From contig OW804102.1 in NCBI GenBank assembly GCA_942159475.1, positions 20,774,684-20,838,683 on the forward strand: a stretch of 64,000 nucleotides of DNA, written 5' to 3'. Every line of letters begins with the position of its first letter. Within the stretch, counting starts at the first letter, position 1. Under the pieces are notes generated by a model. It did not search any database and was not told where the DNA came from. It saw only the letters and a program-made list of their open reading frames with translations. Positions 35,401-46,849 of the stretch are shown here, piece after piece. A program made the position numbers and the translations under genes. The stretch comes from Sthenelais limicola. Its lineage: Eukaryota > Annelida > Polychaeta > Phyllodocida > Sigalionidae.

Positions 35401-38400
35401 ATATATTGAAACTTTATTTTCCCAAATTCTTTTTTTACATATGTCTTACTCGGAAAAACGGGTCACATATCTCTGCCTTGACAGTTCTTCCGACAGAACC
35501 CTTTAATTCACTACAACAAGAACATAAGTGTTTCTATAATACATACAAGAGAAATACATATAAAATAAATCTAAATTAACATATCATGTTACCACATCTA
35601 TTATGGGGACTATGTAGCCTTGCAGTAGGTTTTAAACAATTTTAAAGAGGGGGTAAGTCTTACAAGCTTACAAAATGTTGTTTTAATCACTTATATTTGA
35701 TAAAGTGTTTAGAATAGGATATATCTCATAATTATGTACATTTGAAAATTACATACAATGACTTTAAAATATTCAGTTTTTGATTCTTAAAGGCATGTCA
35801 TATATTAATAGATTTGGTTAATAAGGTTGACACCAGATGGAGCTCGTATTCATGAAGAGATATGTAAGTTTAGAAGTAAATGTACATTTGAAAATTACAT
35901 ACAATGACTTTAAAATATTCAGTTTTTGATTCTTAAAGGCATATCATATATCAATAGATTTGGTTAATAAGGTTGACACCAGACGGAGCTCGTATTCATG
36001 AAGAGATATGTAAGTTTAGAAGTAACTGTGTTAATCAGATTCCATACTATTGAATGATATATTAAATGTTTAAAATTTATCCTAGATGTATGATTACTTT
36101 TGTTTTGCTTGGCAATGAGAACTATCACGGTAATGTGAAACTTCGCCAATAAAATTTATTAAAAAAATAAAAATAGATCTACAAATAAAAGAATCCTTGA
36201 ATTGAATTGAAAGGCTTATCATTGTATGTCAGTTCGTTATAATATATCAATTCGTTGGTTTCACTCGTTGAATCTCACTCCCAACCTGCATACAATATTA
36301 TGTTATGTACACATATGGGTCAGTTTTTTCAAGTGTGCTGTTTGGCTATTTTGGGATCTGGGAAAGGGGGAAAATTTAGAATACTTTAAATATATTTGTT
36401 TGGCCTTGGATCATAATATACTAGTCTTGACATTGCGAAAGAAAAATTTATTCCAACAGATTCGGACCTGTGGTTGTCTTATTATGTCAGTTTTTAATTT
36501 ACTCTTTTATACAGTCACACGTGAAATCCCAATTCGGTTGGAAAATATTGAAAGCATTTAATTTAACTGAAGGGAATGGCTTGTAAAACCTATAAACTGT
36601 ATGTTTGATGCTCATATGGGCACAAATAAGCATTTATTATTACTTTCAATCCAAAATTATAGCCATATTCATCGCCATTGTGTCTGAATATTGGGTGATC
36701 CCTCCTTAGCTAAGATACTAAGTAACACCCCTTCGAAATAGTCAAGAAGAAGAATACAAGAATATGTCATGATAGTTATAAATCGTTATATCAAGCTTGT
36801 GTACAGCAGAAAAGAGGAAATAACGTTGGTCGGTGATTTAGGTATAGTCAGTTCAGTTCTCATCTTTAAGTGCGACCCACACTAGAGACATTTCACGGCC
36901 GATTTAAGTGTCCCGACTCTTTTTAGGAATTAAGATTCAGTCGGGGATCAATTTTCTTCACTCGGGGATTAAAATCAGCGATCGGGAGGTCTCCCGATTG
37001 CTCCAAGGGACCTTTCCTAAAAGTTAAATCCCCAAAACGGCCGATTTAACCGGTTTAATCGGCGATTTAATTTTTTTATTAATCAGCTACTAGTTTGGGT
37101 CTAGGCCCGACTGGTCGGGAGCTCCATAAAGGTAGTCGGCTGGTGTTCCCGATCACTCGGGAGGGCCCTCCCGATTATCCAATATAATGGATAATCGGGA
37201 GAGCCCTCCCGACTGATCGGGGTGGGAAGCAAATGTTCATTTTTCAACTTTTTCAATTTTTTTTTTTTTTTCATTTTTTTCTTTTTTTTCATTTTTTTCA
37301 TATTTTTTTTCATATTTTTTTTTTTTTCATTTTTTTCCCATCTACCTTGTCTAGGGTTTTGCTCTCAACTGCAAAATGCCATTGAAATGCTCCAAACCGC
37401 AAATGTCATTAAAATCCCATTAGGACGGAATCTTTTTTTTTTCATTTTTTTTTCATCTACCTTGTCTAGGGTCTTGCTCCAAACCGCAAAATGCCATTGA
37501 TATTGACTATTTCCAATTAAAAATTGACTTTTTGATTGACTATTTTGGCTTTTTGATTGACTATTTTGACTTTTCGATTGACTATTTCAACTTTTTGATT
37601 GCCTTTTTCGACTTTCTGATTGACTTTTCTGACTTTTTGATTGACTATTTTGACTTTTTGATTGACTATTTTGACTTTTTGATTGACTATTTCGACTTTT
37701 TGATTGACTTTTTCGACTTTCTGATTGACTATTCTGACTTTTTGATTGACTATTTTGACTTTTCGATTGACTATTTCAACTTTTTGATTGATTTTTTCGA
37801 CTTTCTGATTGACTATTCTGACTTTTTGATTGACTATTTTGACTTTTAGATTGACTATTTCAACTTTTTGATTGACTTTTTCGACATTCTGATTGACTTT
37901 TCTGACTTTTTGATTGACTATTTTGGCTTTTTGATTGACTATTTTGACTTTTCGATTGACTATTTCAACTTTTTGATTGCCTTTTTCGACTTTCTGATTG
38001 ACTTTTCTGACTTTTTGATTGACTATTTTGACTTTTTGATTGACTATTTTGACTTTTTGATTGACTATTTCGACTTTTTGATTGACTTTTTCGACTTTCT
38101 GATTGACTATTCTGACTTTTTGATTGACTATTTTGACTTTTCGATTGACTATTTCAACTTTTTGATTGATTTTTTCGACTTTCTGATTGACTATTCTGAC
38201 ATTTTGATTGACTATTTCAACTTTTAGATTGACTATTTCAACTTTTTGATTGACTTTTTCGACATTCTGATTGACTTTTCTGACTTTTTGATTGACTATT
38301 TTGACTTTTTGATTGACTATTTAGACTTTTTGATTGACTATTCTGACTTTCGATTGCCTTTTTGATTGACTTTTCTGACTCTCTGATTGACTATTCTGAC

Positions 38401-41400
38401 TTTTTGATTGACTTTTCTGACTTTTTGATTGACTATTTCAACTTTCTGATTGACTTTTCTAACTTTCTGATTGACTTTGATTGACTATTTCGACTTTCTG
38501 ATTGACTATTCTGACTTAACGAATGACATTTCTGACTTTTTGATTGACTTTCTGAGATTGCGCAGAGTATAAGCATGTGCATGAGGGAGAATACATTTTT
38601 ATTTTTTTTCCAAATGCTCTCCATTCCCCCTGCCCTCCTTCAGTAGTTAGGCCTACAAAATGAACAGTCCCTAGGAATGGGACATGCACGACCGCGCCGA
38701 CTTGTTTGTAACGTTACAACGTTAATTTGTGAACTTGGCTAAGCAGAATATTTCTCTCATCTTCTGCGTTATTTCCTTCACTATATGGGTCAGATTTTCA
38801 TAAAATGTACAATTCGCCTTCACCAATCCTCTCAAACAACCCACATTTAAGACAAAAATGAGCTTCAAAATGCAGTTTAACATAACAGAACTGATATTTT
38901 AAATCAATGTGATACCAAATATACTCAGACATACCCAATATTCATCATTTTTCAGCTAAATTTAGCCGAATTTCCTAAATGTGTAGAACTGCCAATTGTA
39001 CATTTTCTGAGAATCTGACCCATATAATCTCACTATATAATCTGAACTTGAAAAACTTAAAAGTTTGGAATCCATTATAGGGAAGGTTTTGATTTTCAAA
39101 GTCATTTGATGTGAGATGGTTGACCAATAGAATTGACCATCTATAGAGATATTATTGTAAAGTATGCAAAACTATATATGGCTAGATAGGACTTGAGGAG
39201 ATCTAGGCAATAGAAGTACTTTTGATAGTATATAACAATATAGTAAGCATTCCTTAATCATCCTATTTTAAAGGGGGGTGATCCCATTTTGTGAGAATGG
39301 GTCATATATATATGAGCAATTCTAACGAATTGGGCTCACTTGCATGCATGCATTTGAAATTTTAGCCAAAAATACCCCCTGTGTACCCATTTCGTGAGAA
39401 CTGACCATATATATACACACAAAAACATATATGATGCAGACACTATGTATATCTATACATATTTATGCATACACCTGCAAGGAAGAGGGAGTAGAGTAAC
39501 TCCCAATTATATTAGTCAACTCCCGATTATAGTGGTGAGGACACTATTCGGGGATATGTTTGGGTCAACTCCCGATTATACTGGCATTTCCTGCAATCGG
39601 CGCTAGTGTGGGGCAAAAAAATTGCCAGGTTTATTCCTAAAAGTAACAGCGCCGATGCATCGGGAGCACTTTAATCGGCCGATTTAACTTACTTCTCTAG
39701 TGTGGGTCGACCTTTAGACCCTGCCCACACACAGCCGATTTGCCTCCCGATTGCCTCCCGATTTAAGTCTCCTGATGAATCCTACGATCTTATTTCAAAA
39801 CTGGTTTATGTTTTTGAAATAACATAAACCAGGATTGGAAATAAAATCCTAGGATTCATCAGAAGACCCAAATCAGGGGACAATCGGGAGGCAAATCAGC
39901 TGTGTGTGGGCACTTAATAGCTCCCCGTGGTCAAAGGACAGTTCCTTCGTGGCTCCATAGGCAACCGCAGTGCACTGAGCAATATTCTAAGGTTATATAG
40001 CTCCTTATTTTGATCGTAATTCCATCCATATGATTGTCTAATTAATTGATACACTTCTGATTAATTACCTTTTTTTTTTATTTAATGATGATTTCACCGT
40101 TTGTAAACATAGTACTGGCTCATAGCTCTGACTTATAGATCGAGAGCAGATGGCCTCGAAGAACGCTTATTGTTAGCGATGTTTGTTTTTCTGCCATGTT
40201 TCCAATGTGTATGTGAAAATAAAAACGTTTAAAAAAATAAACTCACCCCGACTTCAATGTGGAGAGAGACAACAAGGAAGAAACAAATGCCGGACATCAC
40301 ACAAGCGATCAGGTTGACAGCCATGGTGGCAACGATCTGGTAAATATGGAAAAAATGTTCCTACACGATCGTTGAATAACACATAATAAGTGAAGATTGT
40401 GGCCAAGTGGTTGTTGGGAATTGTTTGTTAAAGTATTCTATTCTAATTGTGACAAAACATTTGTATGCTTCTAAAAACAACTGATATAACTCTATCTCTG
40501 GATAACATTTTTAGTCGAATAGAATAATGAGAGATGGATGTTCGTGAGTCTGGTTTGAATGAGGTTCATGATGGTTGATATCTAGGGGGAGTGGTAGGTG
40601 AGGGGTAGGAGACTAGTTAAAAGATGAGTGACTCGGAGCAGCTGCTGTTCAAGACTGTATACTGATAAAAAATGAAATACATTCATGGTGTAGGGCTCAT
40701 CACCGGTAGACGTGGGTTAGGCCAGAGACTCTCTAAAGGGCCTAGTTCACTATTAGGCGATTCTTATGCGATTCTCACAGAATTTGGTGCAAAAGAGTCC
40801 TCCCAACATTATACCAATACCCTCTCGCAAATGAGTGGAGGGCAGGGCAATTATTGTGAATGGTTGAGGACGGATGTGGAATTCAATCAAAGAGTTGAGA
40901 GTGGTAGAGTCAAGTGTTGGATGTACTTGTTGATGGTATGGGGGAACCTGAATGATGCCAAAGCTTTACCCAAGTATTTAATACTGAATACATGATTATT
41001 GGATTCGTAAAGCAGATATGGATCATGTCGTCAGAAAATGTACAGTTTGTCTTCACCAATCCTTTCTAATAACTCAAATTTAAGACGAAAATTACATTAA
41101 CAAGGCAGTTTAATGTAACCGAACAGATTATATACCAAGGCAATATTAAATATACTCATATGTACCTAACATTGACCATTTCCCAGTCCAATTTAACACA
41201 ATTTAATAAATTGACAAATAAATTGGTAAAGTTGTCAATTGTATGATTTCTGATGATCTGACCCATTTATAGGCCTACATGTATAGCAGATTTCATTCTC
41301 TGGGATGCACACATACGGGATTGTTTGATATGATCTATAGGATTTCATTTATTGCAGTTGTGCTTTTAGGCACAAGTCTTTGATTTTGTTTTATTTAAAA

Positions 41401-43143
41401 AGGTCACAGTACTAGACTTTGCACTAGGGCTCTACAAACAACAGCAGTCTTAGGGACGAGGTCTATTGTGCTTTAAGATGTTCCAAGAGGTCTAGATAGA
41501 GGGATATGTGGAAAGGTCGAAATAGAATATCTAAGGTATAGAACACAATGTAAGCCCCGCCCACATGCATTGTTGTTTTTCTATGACGTTGGCTTCCGGA
41601 GCGGTCGTAGAAACAACAATGCATAAGGACGGGGCTATACAGTGTGTTCTAATCTTTTTACAATTTGTTTGGGTAAATCCAAAAGATGCAAGGGTAACTA
41701 CCTTTGTTTTGTGGTTATTAACTCAAAAAGGTACTTGAAATTGCAATTGAAAATTCGAACCATGGAACCAGCAACTTCAGATCTTCTGATTGGTTGAAAA
41801 TTACCAAAATTGATTGTCATGAGAGTATAGCACTCTTCAATGAAGTTTCTGATTTGGTGCCGCCCAAATTAGAACAAACAATAGTTTAAGTAATAATTGT
41901 AATGAAATAGCATAGCTGAGGCGGACTTTAAAGGATTCTCGTCTCCTTCAGTATTTTATCTTTATTGATTACAAATCGTGCATGCTACTTAAATATAAAA
42001 TTATTTCAATACCAATTGAAGTAGGTACAGTCGCAGTATATATATGCCATAGTATAAAGATTAATACTTACCAAGTTTTCTTCCATGTTTGCCGATGACG
42101 CACACATTATACCTCCCGAAAAGCACTGTAATAACAGATATCAGTAAGTATCACATGTACGATTATAGTCAACTGTCACCGATTCCACCCAAAAAACGTT
42201 ATCGGCCATACTGCCGACCCGATGTAATATTTGACCATCATGCTAGGGCTACACCAAGCGTTTTGTCCTTGCGGCAGATACGGTTCTCTAATCCGGCATC
42301 ATTGGTTTACCATTAGCCGTAAGGTGAAAGCCGTATAGGCCGCAACGAAAAATGTCTTGGTGAAGTTACACCACGGCCGCCATGGTGTACGGCCACCGCA
42401 CGGCTAAAGTACAATGTTAAAGTACAGTAAATAGTAAAGTATTATTGCAGTCGGCCGGCTGGTCATGGCATTGGGAATGGACCTTTAAAAGACATTCACT
42501 TTCATATTCAGCATTGGGCCTGCATTGGGCCTGCATGATCCGGCGTTTTAACACAGATCTCCATAGTAGTATATATGACAAAGCAGGCTGGATTTGGGAC
42601 ATAAGCACCAGAATATTATGTTTAAGGTCCATCTCCAGACGGCCGCCTCTTTTATACTTTAACATTGTGTTGTTTGCCGTGCGGCCTTGACAAAGGGTAA
42701 TGGCTTTAGGCAATGATTAACTAGTGCTCATCAGGCTAAATGTACGTCAAATACAGCCGCCCGGAGCCTTTTAAGAAAGGTCTAGTTATTAATTGGTTAT
42801 ATAATACAGACAGGACAAATAACTCTCTCTTTATTTCTTACTTCCTATATCGATACCTCACAAAAGTAGTAAACAATATTATGTACTAACCCATGTGTCC
42901 TTTGAAATTTGAACAAATTGATATTTTCATGAATTGAAATTGAAATTATTTATACTGACTATTATGACGGTGAGGTAGAGGAGGATGAGAGAGCCAATAC
43001 CCCCTATGCTAGGCATGAAACTGAAGATGAAGGTGAGGTACATGAGCAGACATAGTGCTACGAAGGCTATTATACTCTGCACGATACCCAGACCCAGGAA
43101 CGCTGGCGGCTTTTCCTCACACATCCTGCTTCTCCTCCTGGTC
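32484..43143 (-). CDS. MS4A-like (CD20-like) four-pass membrane protein, five coding exons
   Basis: Minus-strand exons 43143-42960 (ATG 43124-43122), 42125-42072, 40336-40247, 35368-35228 and 32639-32484 (TAG 32504-32502) all join in phase 0 with GT/AG ends; the first donor is the less usual GTCAGT. The product is 195 aa: a short N-terminus (MCEEKPPAFLGLG), TM1 about 10-31, TM2 about 43-62 with a small loop carrying CASSANMEENL, TM3 about 76-98, a longer loop with two Cys (LCEDDGSDCPG), TM4 about 111-138 ending in CCPMG, and a Pro/Gln/Val-rich cytoplasmic tail of about 50 residues. The layout, the one-exon-per-segment structure and the MAVNLIACVMSGI segment in TM3 resemble MS4A/TMEM176 proteins, which associate with receptors or act as ion-channel modulators. 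Tetraspanin is unlikely because the large loop and CCG motif are missing. The stop lies 18 nt upstream of another donor (CACAG/GTAAGA), so there is a 3' UTR intron. Confidence 0.75.
34281..34386. mobile_element. Foldback MITE (family E)
   Basis: GGCCTAGTCCACTAAGCCGA TTCTCATGCGATTTT is mirrored by GAGAATCGCATGAGAATCGG CTTAGTAGACCAGG. A half copy occurs at 40737-40805 (GGGCCTAGTTCACTATTAGG) and related ends at 22838 and 23150-23187. Confidence 0.8.
34956..35195. mobile_element. MITE family A copy (MS4A-like intron)
   Basis: ATGGGTCAGAGTTTCAGAAA to TTTCTGAAAATCTGACCCAT, full length. It ends 26 bp from the donor of the TM4 exon of the MS4A-like gene. Confidence 0.85.
35735..36026 (+). repeat. 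146-bp tandem duplication
   Basis: TGTACATTTGAAAATTACAT and the following 120+ bp at 35735 are repeated at 35881 with very few differences. It is in the intron before the TM4 exon (minus strand) of the MS4A-like gene. Confidence 0.85.
37500..38560 (+). repeat. 21-bp minisatellite with 378-bp higher-order unit
   Basis: About 50 tandem copies of a 21-bp unit (consensus GATTGACTATTTTGACTTTTT). Variant units recur in the same order 378 bp apart (18 units): for example the single TATTTTGGCT variant at 37541 returns 378 bp later. The first two 378-bp blocks run to about 38277; the third is degenerate. Since 21 is a multiple of three it is open in one frame, reading as a repeat of (D/N)FLIDYF, but this is a by-product of the period and no start, splice or homology supports a protein. 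Confidence 0.85.
38785..39023. mobile_element. MITE family A copy nested in a larger TIR element
   Basis: ATGGGTCAGATTTTCATAAA to TTTCTGAGAATCTGACCCAT, full length and well preserved. It sits inside the 36869-39714 element, so it inserted later or came with it. Confidence 0.85.
39723..39911. mobile_element. Foldback MITE (family D)
   Basis: Nearly the whole 189 bp is an inverted repeat: GCCCACACACAGCCGATTTG at the left, CAAATCAGCTGTGTGTGGGC at the right, with AACATAAACC/GGTTTATGTT at the tip. The two sides share CTCCTGATGAATCCTA. It directly follows the 36869-39714 element. Confidence 0.85.
41018..41266. mobile_element. MITE family A copy (MS4A-like intron)
   Basis: ATGGATCATGTCGTCAGAAA to ATTTCTGATGATCTGACCCA. 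Between the TM2-loop and TM3 exons. Confidence 0.75.
41539..41651. mobile_element. Foldback element, 113 bp
   Basis: TAGAACACA...AGCCCCGCCC..ATGCATTGTTGTTTTTCTA is mirrored by TAGAAACAACAATGCAT..GGACGGGGCT..TGTGTTCTA. Confidence 0.8.
42246..42372. mobile_element. Foldback element, about 127 bp
   Basis: CTACACCAAGCGTTTTGTCC TTGCGGC is mirrored by GCCGCAACGAAAAATGTCTT GGTGAAGTTACACC. It lies just outside the TM2-loop exon of the MS4A-like gene. Confidence 0.75.
42391..42686. mobile_element. TIR element, about 296 bp
   Basis: GGCCACCGCACGGC..ACAATGTTAAAGTA at the left and TACTTTAACATTGT..GCCGTGCGGCC at the right. Contains CATTGGGCCTG in tandem. Confidence 0.7.
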
Positions 43144-43228
43144 CTGCAACAAAACAAAACATACATTTAGAAACAGAGGTACATCAACATGATTATTACA
43201 TCAAATCTATCATCATCATGGGTATTAT

Positions 43229-43375
43229 GATTTCAGGCCCAACGTCCCTTGTAGGCCCAAAGTCCCTTCAAACGAAGGAAAAGCCTCTTGCTTCAAACCG
43301 CAAAGGACCATTATAATTCCATTAAGGCCGCAAAATGTCATTATTTCCTCCTCTATAAATCAGGGGCCTAATCAC
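43229..43375. mobile_element. Interspersed repeat family C fragment
   Basis: GGCCCAAAGTCCCTTCAAAC GAAGG, CTTCAAACCGCAAAGGACCA, TTATAATTCCATTAAGGCCG are the phrases shared by this family. Confidence 0.65.
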
Positions 43376-44337
43376 CGGTTGGCACAAAAGGATGACTACC
43401 AGAAAGAAGGACGACAACCGGAAAGCGAGCGCTACATTACAACAGGTCCGCTACATTATGACACCTGTCCAAAAGCGAGTGGTGCATGACGTCACAGCGT
43501 TTAGCAGGACCTGCGCAATCATGATGTGTATAGGGTAGTCATGTGTTGTCAGCAATATAGTCATTTCTCAAGGGATTTTGATTATTCAAAATCCTCTGTG
43601 ATGCTGACATGTTTGCGATTCATTTGATATAAAATATTAGTTTATAGCAATAATTGATTGGGCCACAATGCTGCCAGTTCTCCAGGGATTTTCCTCTACT
43701 CCATCTCCTGACCTACTCCTACTCCTCCCCTCCTTCTTCCCTTCTCTTCCCGTCCTCCCTTCCTTCTTCTCCCTCCTAGCTCCTTCTCCCCCCCCCCTTC
43801 TCCCTCTACTGTGAAGGAGGGGAGGAGATGTATTTAGCAGTTAGTGGGAAAGTGGAGGAAGAAAAGGGAGCTTTCTGATTAAATATAATCTGCCAAGTTC
43901 CTATTTGTAACATTTGAGGTATTTTAATGATTAGATTAGAGTATCTACTGTATTTAGAATCAAGAGACACAATATCTATAGGTGTGTGTAGGGGGGGGGA
44001 GTGCAAGTTGTTTTCCATGACCCCTTCCTGTATCTGTCTCTCTCTCCTCTTCTCAGTCTTTCCCTCTCCCCTTCCCTCAATCGTGCTCTCTCCCCTCTCC
44101 TTTATCTTTTTCTTGCCCTCTCTCCCCCCTTCTCTCCTTTATTTCTTATTTCCTAAAGTTAAATTCTTTTTAAAATAATCTTAAATCCTCATTATTTCTG
44201 TTTTTGAATCGGTTTCTAGTGTTAAATTAAAAAATAATGAAGATATTGTTCAATTTATTCTCAGGATATACCCAGAAAAATAGGAGGAGGGGAGAGAGAA
44301 AAGAGAGAAGGGAAATTACAGGCCTATCCTGCTTTAT

Positions 44338-44462
44338 TCCAAGTGCCGAGGGCACTTGTATTCCCAATAAAACGCCGAGTAATAGGCGAGAAAACTGATT
44401 AGAGAAGTAGGCTGACATACGTTTCGTATCTGATCTGAGGGTTCGGATCTAGACTGATTTAT
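44338..44462. mobile_element. Interspersed repeat family C fragment (right part)
   Basis: AAACGCCGAGTAATAGGCGA, GAAGTAGGCTGACATAC, TCTGATCTGAGGGTTCGGAT match the right part of the 51582 copy. Confidence 0.6.
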
Positions 44463-44699
44463 ATAGATCTAGTTGATATGAGGTTCTGTGCAAGACTAGC
44501 CTGTCTTGCTGTTCTTTTAACCGTTATATATAAGGCTTGAGCAACGATCGCTCAGCTACCTTTGGAGAGCTTTCTGATCTGTTCCGTTCTTATTGTCATC
44601 AATTACTTATGCTTTACCCTATTTATAGGTTTGTACTTAACTCATTGTTTATACCAGAATATGTATTATATCTGCCACTGTTATTGTATTGAATATATA

Positions 44700-44816
44700 G
44701 ACAAGAGTGACCGAGGGGGATCACGGAGATGCATATTGCCCGAGGGCGTAGTGATCTCAGTGAGTGCGCGTGAGCGCACAAGCTGAGATCACGTAGCCCA
44801 AGGTCACTCTTGTGTT
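44700..44816. mobile_element. Imperfect foldback element
   Basis: ACAAGAGTGACC..GATCACGG..GTAGTGATCTCAG is mirrored by GCTGAGATCACG..GGTCACTCTTGT around a GTGCGCGTGAGCGCAC centre. A longer repeat may extend to about 45420, where AACCTTCGCGGTGATTTTAC is tandemly doubled (45341-45374). Confidence 0.65.
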
Positions 44817-45747
44817 TATTATACCTTTTTCCGACACCTTACACAAAAAAACGGTGAAAATCGATGAAAAATAGCTTATATGTTGACCCCTCGGCGACTC
44901 TGACTGAGTCAGAGCCGTAGCATTGTTAACTGAGAGAGTGACAGCCTTGAGTCGGCAAAATCACATTTTTAGTGCCTACCTGTTCCAGGAATAGGAATAG
45001 GATTGTGCGACTTGTGACTCATTTTTAGGATTCTTCCATTGAACTTTTCATTTGGAGTGCCTAGCTTTATTATTTCGAGAGAAAATCGGGAAAACGATCG
45101 ACGGTTTACCGAGCATCTTTGCTAGCGAGATTGGCGTGTATGTCAACGCAGAAAGAGTGGTAAAATATCAATCAAATGAACTATGAACTAAAATCTTTTC
45201 ATGTTGGCAAAGTGTAGGTTCCCAATACGATTATATCATGAATAAAGTTATATTATGTTTATTTTGACTTAGCTTTGAATCAGAATAATCCATTTCCATC
45301 GACTGACTGTGATCGTTGCTCACTGTCAGTCAACCTTCGCGGTGATTTTACGCAACCTTCGCGGTGATTTTACGCTCCCGCAAAGTGATAAAAATCGCTA
45401 TTTCTAATCGAAACACATTACCAAGATGTTGAAATTCAGACAGAGCATGCTTTTCTACCCCTAAATGTTTTTATATCAAGTTCAACGTTTAAATGAGGCA
45501 GATATGAGAGAAAGTTTTCAGTTACATAAGTAAACAATAAAAAAGCTTGCCGACGATCATTTGTTGTCAGTAGCGAAATAGCCACACAGCCACATGCACA
45601 TTCGGCTTCGGAATGTGGTTAAACCACCGATGGAATTAGTTTTTTTTAAATACCTTTATCTATGATCTATGTATATTAGGCCTAAGTATCTTTGGCCAAC
45701 AGAATTATCTAAATAAAAGTAATTACGATCGGCACTATTTTTTTAAA

Positions 45748-45808
45748 AAATGCGGGCAATATGACAAAAATGCGGGCAATATGGGCTCTTTATTGCCCGC
45801 ATTTTTCA
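45748..45808. repeat. Inverted/direct repeat AAAAATGCGGGCAATA
   Basis: Two direct copies of a 16-mer followed by its inverted copy, able to fold into alternative hairpins. Confidence 0.8.
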
Positions 45809-46820
45809 ATACGAGGCTCAGTGCTTAAGCCTATGGGAGTATCATACCAACTCCACCAAAGATATAATAACACTGTATTACTTCCCTTGTGTACTTTGAT
45901 CCAGTTACTTTGTGTATGGTGTACTACACCATATTTTGCTATACGAAGGACAAAATTGACTGTGCCTGAACATATAGGTCCTTCTGTGTCTGACCATTGC
46001 ACCCTGAGTCAGAAGTACTGAGAGGGGAATAAAGCTAGGGGAACAGAGTTCTGTGTGTGACTGTTATAGGTGTTATGCTTTAAAATGGTTTTACTTTCCC
46101 ATCGAAACACAATGACTGAATCTGGGTGGTATAGTAATATCTTGGAGGGTTAACAAGGGTCAAGAAAAGTTATGATTACAATTTTTTTTTAATTTACAAA
46201 AAAATGCCATGCAAATGCCTTGATTTTTAAAAATGCCTTGCAAAATGCAGGCGAAGTGGAGAGTGGAAAGGTGTGAGAATACCATAGTCCCTTAATTCAT
46301 AGTGTTTAATGTTCTATATATATAGGCCATCAAACCCAAATATTCTGCATTGAAATACATGTTTACAGTTAATTAGCTAGCCCTTTTAAATTAAGTTATG
46401 AGAATGAGAATGGAGGGTGGGGATAAAAAAGCCCTGTGCTTTGAGAAACATAATGCTTTCTACTCAGCATTATCGACCCTCATATTGTATTACCTATTAT
46501 ACGTATAATCCGGGAAGAGTGGATTTCTCCACTAGAATGTGATTATTATTTTGTATTATCTCTCAAAAATCTCAATGCATTGTACAAGCCCAGTAGGAAG
46601 ACCTGCAGGTTGTAGACTCTGTGCGCTTTGTTTCGATGTACTTGTACATAAAGGAAATACAATCTAGTAATATACATATACCTGTGTGTCCCTCGGTATA
46701 ATCGTTCTATTATTACCTTTGAATAAAGACCTCAAAGGCCTGTGTGCAACCTCAATCTGTGTGTAACTACTTTAAACAAGGCCCTCAATCTTCGTTTATG
46801 TTTGAAAGATTTATATTTCC

Positions 46821-46849
46821 CTGACGAAGGGCACCCTATAGCCCGAAAC
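46821..46849 (+). ncRNA. Hammerhead-like core (Penelope-type motif)
   Basis: CTGACGA, A, stem GGGC, loop ACCCTATA, stem GCCC, GAAAC, then GTTGGAAAAATAAAAAAG. Perfect four-base-pair stem II. The same stretch can be read as PDEGHPIARNVGKIKK, a phrase like those found at the 3' ends of Penelope-like elements. No RT or GIY-YIG coding is visible upstream. Confidence 0.42.

Larger units (their letters stand above)
36869..39714. mobile_element. 2.85-kb TIR element in the MS4A-like intron, carrying a minisatellite
   Basis: The left end GCGACCCACACTAGAGA..GGCCGATTTAA is mirrored at the right end by GGCCGATTTAACTT..TCTCTAGTGTGGGTCGACC, an inverted repeat of about 40 bp. Both flanks continue with a degenerate, GC-richer zone containing TCGGGAG, CCGATT and CGGCCGATTTAA sub-repeats. 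The interior holds poly-T tracts (37254-37340), a long 21-bp minisatellite and a nested MITE. No transposase is seen, so it is non-autonomous if mobile. Confidence 0.6.

Noticed and set aside
37532..38227. Proteins of repeated IDYFDFL units
   Set aside because: Result of a 21-bp minisatellite whose period is a multiple of three; no start context, splice sites or homology.
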